Assembly: GCA_030549495.1 (NCBI GenBank)
Contig: JAUIRK010000953.1
Location: forward strand, 1,330,001 to 1,394,000
Origin: Nectonema munidae
Lineage: Eukaryota; Nematomorpha; Nectonematoida; Nectonematidae
DNA length: 64,000 bases
Direction of reading: 5' to 3'
Shown here piece after piece: positions 1 through 10,600 of this stretch (within the stretch, counting starts at the first letter, position 1; each line of letters begins with the position of its first letter). Position numbers and translations under genes: made by a program. The notes below the pieces were generated by a model. It searched no databases. It was given only the letters and a program-made list of their open reading frames with translations, and had not been told where the DNA came from.

Positions 1-400
1 GTTGCAGCTCTGACATGATAAAAAATTATGTGGGTTCACTCAAAAACTTACTCATTCTAAAAATGAAGTAAAAATTATTTACCATTGTGGCAGTAATAGT
101 TTATACAAGGAAAGTTTTTAGTGTGATAACATGATGTTTAAAAAGCTTCGTGTCTTAGAAATGTTGCATGTGTAATGGTAATGAACAAATGCAGTTTAGT
201 AAATCGTACATATGTTAACTTTTATAGCACAATGATGTAATTGACAAAATATTATATGATGAAGTGATTCCTCAAATATACAAGATCTAGTTTCAAAAAT
301 TAATCAGAAATTCTATTTTTTTAACATCTTGTAGTAAATGGATAAATAAAAGATGCTCTGGTATTAAAGGTAGTTTATTAAAAGTTAAAAAATTTTAAGT
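1..400. other. AT-rich DNA without recognised gene
   Basis: No reading frame, tRNA-like box or terminal repeat was recognised. It lies inside the large intron of UTP20 (or beyond it), since that gene continues off the left edge on the minus strand. Confidence 0.5.
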
Positions 401-1078
401 GTACTAGTTGTTCAGATTTTAAAAAAGTTGAAATTAGTAAAGAAAAGTTAGTGATAAAAGATATAGAACTAGAAAAGGTTAATCAATTTTTTTACTTGGA
501 AGAGGTTATGGAACAGATAGGTAGTGTTAGTAACTCAGTAGAACACAATAAAACTAGCTTGAAAGAAACTTAAATCTTTAACTAGTGTTCTATGTGATAA
601 TACTTTTTCTTTGAACATAAAGGGCTATCTTTATAAAAGTTATATTAGATCTAGTTATAAAGTAGTCAAAGTTGGGCGTTAAAAGAAGTTGAGAAAAATA
701 GGCTAAACACAACTGAGATGAGAATGTTAAGAATTATTTGTAAATCTAATTGGAAAAACAAATTTGAAAAAATAAGAAGTTTATGTAATGTTAATGAAAT
801 CAATAAAGTAATAGAGAGGCAAAGATTAAGGTGGTTTGGGCATGAAAACAGAAGACCAGCTGGAGAGGTAATTAATATAGCGTACAAACAGCAAACTGTA
901 GGTAAATCTAAGGCTAGACCAAAATTAACATGGAAAGAAGTAGTTCTTAAGGATACGGAAAAAGGAATTTTGGAAATGTAAAATTAGGTAGTCTTTTTAT
1001 ATGTGTTTTCATAGTTTTTATCCTAGCTTGCTGGGAAAGAAGTCGTAAAACCAATTATTATTATTATTTTTATTATTT
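400..1078 (+). mobile_element. LINE 3' fragment (post-RT C-terminal region, ATT-rich tail)
   Basis: Two plus-strand reading-frame blocks look like the region downstream of a non-LTR reverse transcriptase. The first, about 420-570, carries the FFYLEE and SVSNSVEH segment, equivalent to the usual 'F.YLG..l...GS' motif. The second, 718-981, carries RLRWFGHENRRPAG and then KARPKLTWKEVVLKD, the typical C-terminus of many LINE ORF2 proteins. The frames are not continuous, so the copy is dead. After the stop there is a short 3' UTR and an ATT-rich run at about 1054-1078, like the simple-repeat tails of RTE/CR1-like LINEs. A second copy of the same family lies at 60530-61090 (shared SGSVSNSVEH and NTEMRMLRI segments). 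The clade is not resolved. Confidence 0.75.
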
Positions 1079-1127
1079 AATTGACTATTATAAACAATTA
1101 ATATCAAAGTTAAAGAAATTGTCTAAC

Positions 1128-1657
1128 TTCATTTTTGCTAGAAATACCACTTTGGATGGGATGCAGAATGTGTTGTTCAATGAAGGATGCAATTTTGTTG
1201 CCGAAAAGAGAAGTATGAGATATCACACTTTTGATGTATTCTTGAGATGAATCCCTGAGAACGAATTCAAAGGATGCCTCATTTATATGATAAAAGGAAG
1301 TGAACAATGCTGAAGGCAAATAATTCAAATCTGTATAAGAAATGTTGCCAAAGTCTTCCCAGCTTTTCTCAGACAAATCTTTAGATTGCTCGATAAGGAA
1401 TTTTAAAGTAGTGATTCGCGCATCAGTATCAGGTCGTTCAAGTTGATCCGTGTCAAAAGCATTTAACTAAATCAACATAAATTGAATTATAAAAAGTGAT
1501 GAAAAAAAATTAAAAAACTTTTTTTATCCACTCCAGGTTCGAGTATTTGTTTGAGTTATCATTGAAGCATGCATTAGTTGAAATATTTTCAAAAACTTGA
1601 CACAAAATTTGGCGGCCAATTTTTTCATTCAGAGTCAGGAAGAGAATTGATAGAGGA
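1128..1657 (-). CDS. UTP20: UTP20 last two exons visible in the window
   Basis: The exon 1657-1519 joins the giant exon in phase (AG|T) and reads PLSILFLTLNEKIGRQILCQ and on, aligning with human 'FSVIKNKLSRKLLCTVFETLS'. Its donor is a weak GTTTTT but keeps phase zero. The next exon starts at 1466 with LNAFDTDQLERPDTDARI, matching 'LNAFDQRHLDDINFDVRF' of the human protein. It runs to about 1128, where GTTAGA is the likely donor; in-frame stops follow soon after. Because over 1,000 residues of the family are still missing, this is an exon end rather than the gene's stop. Confidence 0.8.
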
Positions 1658-4600
1658 CTAAGATAATACGCAACGTTATAAGACAAAAATAAAAAGGGAT
1701 AAATCTCAAATACCTTATAAATCTTTTGGCATCGTTTACATACTTCATCAAGCTAGCGAATATATAGAGTAGACCACATTCTACCTCATTTTCATTTTTA
1801 CCAAACAAACCACTAAGAATGCTTCTAGTTTTCATTTTTTTAATCGTTTTCAAAGAGCTCTTCATACTGTGATTGAGCATTATGATAGAAAAAATTGCAG
1901 AAGCAATGGAATCACAAACGAAAGGATCTTTGATATGTGGTAAAAGAGAAAAGATTAGTTCTAGTTGTAATTTGAAGTTTTGAGACGAAGTTATGGGTTG
2001 GAATGGAATTTTGTTCACGCTTGACTTATAATTATTTTTCACGTAAGAAGAAGCTAAACTAGCTATACTATTTGACATATAATGTATAATGTCTGGAAAG
2101 AAGGATTTTAATGCAACTAATCCGCTTTCATTTATGCTTGGGAATATGCTCTGATCAATTTCTCCTTCCGAAATAACATGAGAAAAATTAAAGTTTGAAA
2201 ATAGGTTGTGCTGACAGAGCTCTTGGTCACGGATGGGAAATGTCTCTTTTTCAAATAAAAGATTTATCAAAATTTTGAAAATGTAACTCTGAGATATATT
2301 GGAAATATTTGAAGAAACTAAGCTACGGACCAATTCACCAGAAGTATGGCCGCGATTATCATGACATTTGAGTAATAAGGGTTTCAGTTGAGAGTTCTGA
2401 CTGAAGCAATGAAAAACTTTGAGCAAGGTAAGGTAAACTTCACTCACATCAGAAACTCTATCTATAGAAGAAGTAATGCAAAAATCAAGGGCTTCAATTT
2501 CTTTAGACGAAAACTCCATATTTTCTGAAGCAAACAAAAAGAAACGACACAAGCACGCAGTAGAATATTTCTTCAGAATCTTAATTTTATTAGTCAAAAC
2601 CGCTTTTGAATTGGGGACATCTAAATTGATCATGGTAAAGAGTTTGTGAAAATAAAAATAGATAATGACATAAAAAGAGAAAATATGGTGGAAAAGAGGC
2701 CGTAAAGCAGATCTCAGTTTAAACAAAATTTGATCAAGATTCTTCAATATACTTTTGCACAATGCTAAGAACGTTTCTCTGATAAAGCTATCGATATTCG
2801 TTTTCTCTTTGATACCTTGAATAGCATTTAGAAGTAAATCATCGGTATTAGAAGTGTGCGAAGAGAAAATAACATCCAAATGTGAGTCAAGAACAAACAT
2901 TGGAGAAAGAACTAGGAGTAAGAATTCTTTAAGTGAATAAATATCGCATTTACTCAAGAAATTTATTATCGCCATTTTGTCACCTTTTCTGTCCTTTTTA
3001 GAAACCTTTTCATTTCCATTATACTTCAAAATGCGACTAAACAACAAACGCATCAACAATGGCATCAAATCTTTCCTATGCTCATACTTTATGGGACAGT
3101 CCTTCTCCTTATTCGGATTGAACTTGATCAATTCCGTGCGGAACAAAGTCGGATCAAGCAGGCGCTTGAAATTTTCCTCATAAGGACAAAAGTAAGTGAG
3201 CTTAAAGGATGAAAGGCAGGAGAGAGTAGCGCTTTGAATTGTTGGAGACATTTTACAGAGCAAATCAAAGAAAACTTTTAATAGATCTGGACGATGTGGC
3301 CATGAATCAGGATTTTTAGTTTTATTGAAAATGTTCAAAAATGCTACTACTATTTTATTATTTTTATTACTTATGGAATTGTGATTTATAGATAAATTTG
3401 CAACATCGGAAGACATATTTTGGCTGATACCCAATTGCTTAAGAAATTTGAAAAACAAAATTACAATATCTTTTGTACGCGAATCTATGATGCAGCAATT
3501 CGACGAAATGGAAGAAAGTAAATTAGAGCAAAGGGAATTACTATCAAAAGATGCCTTCTCAAATCCAACAAAAAGATCATGACCATTAAGTTTGAATGGT
3601 ATTTCTTCATTCATACGTGTGGAGTTGTCATTCATAGTTACTTCTTGAAGTAGCAAGGAATCAATTGTTTCGAATAAAATCGGCCATATGCAAGTCTTAA
3701 GAACGGAAAAATTGGTGTAATAGGTGGACAGCGCTATCGTCAAGGGTTTCCAAAGCAGAGTTAAATTTGTGCTTAGGTTGCCCAAAAGAATACGATATGA
3801 AATGTGGGAGTAGGATAAATGATGGATTGGTAAAAATTCTTTCAAGCGATCAAAATGGATGCCTAGTATGTATCTTTGTTTTGTGCGGCAATTTTCAAAG
3901 TCATCAGTGATTGAGTCCATTTCCAAGCACTTTTGAAGTAGTTGATTCAAGCAAACAAACTTGTCATCACAATTTGAATCATCGTGATTAGCAATGTTTA
4001 AATCGGCTTGCTTCATTTTTTGATAAAGAAAAAGATTTGCTTGTAAGAACTTAATAGAGGAATTACGGAGAAGAGCAGAAGTGGAGATAAGATTTTTAAG
4101 TAAAACATCGCTATTTAAAGCCTCATCAAAGTTTAGAAATTTTGGAAAAGATTCGCTGGAATCAAAGGAGGAAGAAAAAACTGATGCTAATTTGAAAGAA
4201 AGATACTGGCAAAGAATTAGAAATGGTGGGTACTTCAGAAAAGGAAAAGAAGAATCATCGGAGATTAGAGGGAAAAATAAAGCATATTTTGAGGGGAAAA
4301 GGTTGTGGAAGTGTCGGATGAAAATAAGATAACACGTGAATACGATATTCAAGTAATAAACAATTTCATTGGTGTGTTGTCTTTTAAATCCTTTTTTAAC
4401 GCGGTTTATGTAAAAAAGGGATACATCGGTTATAATGAAAAATGCCTCATTTGGTAGGTTAGGAGTTTTTGATAAAATCAACAAACAAATCGATGTACAT
4501 TGTAAAATTCTTTGAGAGGAGGACATTTCATCTTTATTATTTTTTATGAAATCTCTGATGAATTTAAGGCTTATGAGACAAAATGAGTGTACGTCATGAA

Positions 4601-7600
4601 TATTGGTAGGATCTTCACAAGAAGTATAAGATGGAAAAAATAATGAGTAGGATTCAAGAGATCTTACGCAATCAAATCCATCATTAGGTATGGATAAAAT
4701 GTTGAAATTAGATAGAGATAATTCATAACAAATATCAAGAAATTGTATAATTTCATCTGAAAAGCCATCGACAATTTGATGAGGAAATTGTTCTTTTTGG
4801 ATTGCTAACTGTTGAAAAGTTTGTTGGATTTTACTATTTAAAAAGTTCCAAACATTTGGAAGTATGTGAGTTTTTAAAAACGTGCACTCAGATGCTGACT
4901 GAATAAACAATTTGAATGTAATTATCTTTTCTTCCTTATTTTGCATATCAATCAAAAGTAAGCATTTTTGGATGATAAGAGCAACATCACCTGCTTCAAG
5001 GGAGGAAGAGGTTGGTGTTGCTCGCGAGTGTGAATGATTGATGTAAAAAATAGTGAACAGGTTCGAAATAAATATGTGAAGAAATTTGTTGAAAGTCAAG
5101 CTTGTTAACACAACCATTTCTCTATTTTGTAAAGCATTGCACATAACTGAAAGAAATTCACAATGATTCTAAATGGAATATATCAATATGAGGAAAGGTG
5201 GGTAGAAAGTAACACATTTCTCAGGAAGTAGCGTATATTTCGGTGTATAAGTCGACCCCCAAAATGAGAGTAATTTATGATTCTTGCTAATATCTGAGGT
5301 ATAAGCCGACCTCTAAAATACAGAACTCGCCTAAGCCTTACGATGAAACTGTAAATGACGATTTATTTGGTGAACTTTTTGCATCAGATGAAGATGATTG
5401 TATCAATTTTGAAGGATTTTGAATGAATAAAACATATCTTTTTATTGTGATTTATTTTAGTGAGAAATAAAGATCTGATGTTATTCTCTAGACGTTGTTA
5501 TTTAACATTTCTTTGATAAAAAAATAGGGTTGGTGTGAACGCACCTAAACCGTAAATTGTTTCGTCAGCGATCAGCTGATCGGAGATTTTACAAATGGCT
5601 GCATGGTGTTTACATTGATATGGTCTTTTTCCTCTGATTATTATAAGCATTTTGTGGAATTTTAAGGTAATGGTAGTTCTATTACATTATTAGTGTCGAA
5701 TTAGAATGTGAATTGTTTTAAATACAAGTATTTACATTAGTAGCTACATGAATTTGCATCGGTAGTTACAGCACCGAGGCCGTTGTCGGTATTAGCCGAA
5801 GGTTAGGCCTGGTTTTTTTGCACCAATATGCCACAAGATTTAAAGGTTTGCTTTTTGTTAATTTTATATAAGTATATCCTCAATTTAGGGCCGATTGGGG
5901 GGGGGGGGGGAGGGGCTAAAAGGTAGACTTATACACTGAAATATACGGTATAAAAAATAGATAGAACAAACATAATAGGTGTAATATATTAAAGAAAAAA
6001 TGTTAAGAAAATATTCAATTAATTTCATCTTTCACACATCAAAAATATAAAATTTTAAAAGATATAATATCAATTATTTGTATTTCAGGTTTTCATTTCA
6101 GTAAATACACGTATTATTTGTTCATTCTACTCTATGATAGACATGAAAAAGCATAATAGAAAAATTAAAATCACTTACCTCAAAAATTTCAGGTATAAAG
6201 CCAGGATTAATAAATCGAGAAGCTTTAGCTTTAAGAATTATATTAATAAAAGTCAGGAAATAAGAGTGTGTAGAAAATGATTTTTCCATATTTGAAGAGA
6301 AGAAATACTTTTCAACGTTATCTTTCAAGTTGTGGATGTAATTCTTAAAAATATAATCATAAGCTTCATACACATGTAATCCTCACATATTACTAATTGC
6401 AACTACAAATGAAAATATTAAATTATTTTATTGTTTACAAGCATATAGCACAGGGGCGGATCTAGAAGATACTTTACCCAAAAGCGATTTTATAACATTT
6501 TTTTCTGAATTTTCTATGTGCAAAATCATTGTAAATGAATGCCTTGTACGATTTCTTCTTAAAAACTCAAAATCGCTAATAAGAAGTAAAAATATGCGCA
6601 AAATCGTCAACCCGTTTCCAAACTTTAATTTTAATTCCATTTATATTCAATAAATTCTCCCTAAAAATATTCTTCTGCAATATTACAAGAAAAAGGATTC
6701 ATCACGCATTCTTCTATTTAGAGTTCAAACAAATCCTCATTTCTGAATAATAAGTGATCTTTCATCTGAGATTTAGGATTAGAAAAAATTTTACTTTGAT
6801 CGAAATTCTGACTTTAATAATTTCTTATGTAAAAAGTAAGTTTTTGAAAAATATTAGAATATTTGTATATATTTGCAATTTAAAAAAAAATTGCCCATCT
6901 GAATTCCATTTTGACCCAAAAGTGGGCGATTGGCCCACTGTTAAGAAAGCTTGAGACAACTCTCCTTTCACAAAATGAAACTAATTCGGATTGAACTATA
7001 CACTGATATGCTAAAAAATTGGAAGTAGAAGAGGTCAGGGCGGTGGTCGCACCATCGCCCTCTCTGAATCCGCCACTGACTTAACATATCTTTCTAAGTT
7101 ACCGTATCACTTATTTAAAGGAAATAATATATTGATTTTAATTGGTTGCATCCCTTTGTTAAAATATCAATTAGTGAAAGTACAATTATAAAAAACATTT
7201 TTGTATATATTAATATCTCGATATCTCGCTTTTTTCAAACTTAAGTTAAAAGGGCCACATGGGCAACGTAATAGTCAATAGTGATAATGAAGATGAATAT
7301 TGTGCGGAAGATTCTGTCATAAGGTGGATAACGATGATGTCTCCCATGATGAAACTTTATTATGAGCTTTATTTTAATTAGGAAAAAGCCATATTTTGAT
7401 TTTAACATTTTAGTCTAATCAAAAAAATAATAGACAGGAAAGAAAACAACTAAAAAACGTGGTTATTATTTTTAGAATGATTGAAACGATAAAAGAAAAT
7501 AGAACAGTTTTGGTGAATAAAAATGAAAATTAAACATAAATAAATGTGGTTTTGACTTACGAAAAAGTACTCTACAAGTGGTTTTGAAGTCTCTACTTTG

Positions 7601-10600
7601 AGACTTAAGCACAAATTTGAAAGAGAGGTAGACAAGGCGTCAAAAACCAAGGATAAATCAATAGTGTCAGGGATACAAGGGACGACATTCGTTTCCTTAT
7701 TGAGAAAAAAGGATAAAATGTTGTCTAAAATCTAATTCAAAAAAAGGAAAAAGATGTAAAAGCTAAAAAGGGAATAAATGAATGGATATGCGGAAGCTAC
7801 CATAAAAGTTGACGAGTGAAGATGATTTCCAACTCCCTTCAACGCTTCCGTAAAAAGATAGGAGATGCCATCGCTCAACTAAAAGAACATGCGGATTAAG
7901 TGATGCTAGAAAAAAAGTTGAAAGAGAGAAGAGAATAAAAAGTTACAAAGGCGTCACGTGTCAAGCGCTCAAAAATGTGGGAGAAGAGATTGATGGGATC
8001 TTTAATCTAAAGAGTTAAAGAAACTTTAATAAAAAAATTTTTTTTTAACTTTAAAGTTTGTAGTGTTGAGTAAGTGTGACTTGTCAACAGAAATTTCTCT
8101 ATTTCCTCTATTGAGTCACTAGTGTCTTCGATACAGAGTGGTGGTCAACTGTTTAGTGCAGGTTTCCCAAGATTGTTATAAGTTTGCTATAAAAATATTG
8201 GCGGCAAACAAGAATATTTAAGGAACAATTTGTTTTATTCAGACAATTAGCTTATATTTATTTAGAAGGAAGAACATGGCGTATGCTATTTGTAAATGAA
8301 GCAATGATTGAATTGAGAGTCAATTCATCATTCAGAAGAAAAGTGAAAAGATATATAAAAAAAATGAAATATGGAAATGGTGCATAATAAATACATTATT
8401 AAAGCATTATTTTTATAATTAAGATTTTTTTAAATCTTTGACCCCTCTAAAATTTTAAATTAATAATAATTCTAACAAAATTTCGAAAATATTTAAACAT
8501 ACAATTACAATTATTTGATCAATTTAGATAAATCTTAGGACATATGAATTGTCTCTTTTCTACAAATGAGTAATTTAGGGATAAAGAAAATATCGGATAT
8601 TGAAAGTTAGGCTGTCTGAGCGTAAACTTTTTTCTATATATATAAAAAAATATTTTATAGAAAAAATTATATATATATATATATATATATAGTTCTATAT
8701 ATATTTATATATTAGGAATGAGTAATAAATAGATTTTTTATAAAAACCTTTCTGAGAACAAAAGCAAAACTTTCAGAAGCAAATCTCTTCATGTATTCGC
8801 GTCTCTTCACCGTAAAAAATCGAGAAAGTTCACTGAAAAGAAGTACAAATAGCATTACCCATATGAACAAGTAAGGGTGAAAAGACAGAGTTAATACATC
8901 AAATAAATTTATGTAAAAATGAAAAGATCTAAAACTTTTGGGAAAAGAAAAAAATTTGGTTGAAGAAAAATAGTGTTCTAGAATCTCACATCAAATTCTA
9001 ACATAAACTAAATTGACTAACTGTGTTTGAATAAATTTTAACTTTTTTTTTAATTTTAAGTTTTTAACAGGTTTGATTGATTGTCATAAAAAATGAATAT
9101 CATCACTGAATTCAGCATGGTTGAAAATGGGTATACATGTGCAAAAAACTTTATATAATTATTTAGATAAAAAGTTTCTTTTATGAGATGAGCTGTCATA
9201 TGTAAATCAATTTTTTGACAGGTTTGATTGATTTTCATAAAAAATGAATACAACAAATGAATTCAGTATACTTGAAAATGGGTATAAATGTGCAAAAAAC
9301 TTTATATAATTATTTAGAAAAAAATTCTTTTTTGAGAAGAGCTGTCATATGTAAATCAATTTTTTGACAGGTTTGATTGATTTAGAGTTAAAAAGAAGAA
9401 TAAACTCAAAATTCGTTATTTGATACATATCTAATAATAGAAGAAAATAATATAGCGAATGTAGGAGTTATTATATATAAAGAATCTTAGCAATATCGAT
9501 AAATGTATATGAAAGTAGAAACATATTTACAGAATTGATTAAACAAGATAGAAATATTAATTAAATTCCAAAAAGACATTATCGGAAATAAGTTAGATAA
9601 AAATATCAAGGAGTAAAGTTTCAAACAATTTTATCTAAAAGATTAAAAAAATAGTTAGTCTTTAGTTTAGTATTGAAGAAATAGAAATATATTTTAGGAA
9701 AAGATTTAGGATGAGTATCGCATTCGGTAACACGTAACAAATAGAACATAAAAAAGCGTATACTCAAAGAGACGAGGCGAATCAGGGACGAGGTATCTCC
9801 AAAGATACTTGATAAGATAGGTGAGGGTAGTGAAGCTGGTTTCTATCAAGAAAAAGGTGGCTTCATTCGACAACTTTCCATGGATGGAATCGAGTTTATC
9901 GGCGATGATGGAAAGTATTTCGAAGAAATGCGCGTAGAAGTCATCTTGCAGATCTCTAGCTATCTCCACAACCAATCTAAAAACGGGAAGAATGATCATC
10001 TATACTGAAGATAAATGAAATGATTCCTTAATTTGCAAGTGAATTCAGACACAATTTCTTGAAGCAGATCTTGCTCTAAAAACAACTTTAAAATATGCTC
10101 ACAATATCTTTACAGTCCAATATGATTCCTATTTTTAAGATGACAATCCTTTTAATAACTTTTAAATCATTTGAGCTCTGTTTTTATCAATACTATTCAA
10201 TTATAGTTTTAATTATAAAGTTGATGGTTTTATTGTATCCATCTAATCCAGAGATGCAAGAAAAGTTGTGAATTAATTTTGTAGCTCCAGGCCCAATATC
10301 TGAAATAGGAAAGCGCTGCAATCAGCCTCCATTAAAACTATTTATTTACCTCCATTTCTCTTCTCGATTGAAGAAAACCATTATACAATCTAAAGCTTTC
10401 TCCTTATATTATTGAAAGGGGGAAGAACAATTTGATGCATGATTCAAATGGGTTTAAATATTTTTTATAATAAAAATGATAGATAATTAAAACTAAGGGA
10501 AAAAATAAACGAGTGGAACCCATGCTGGTAAAATTCAAGGGTCTTATTTATTATAGCTGTAGCAGAGCGGTGTAAGCTGGGGTGGTTTGGGCATGTTTTA

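Noticed and set aside
666-887. Minus-strand open frame rich in Leu/Phe
   Set aside because: It is the complement of the LINE frame at 718-981, and the plus-strand protein is the recognisable one.
1635-5144. Assignment of the long minus-strand frame to URB1
   Set aside because: Both are large nucleolar HEAT-type proteins, but the LLGNLxxNxxxLWKP, HRKDLMPLLMRLL and ARDLQxDFYxHF motifs belong to UTP20.
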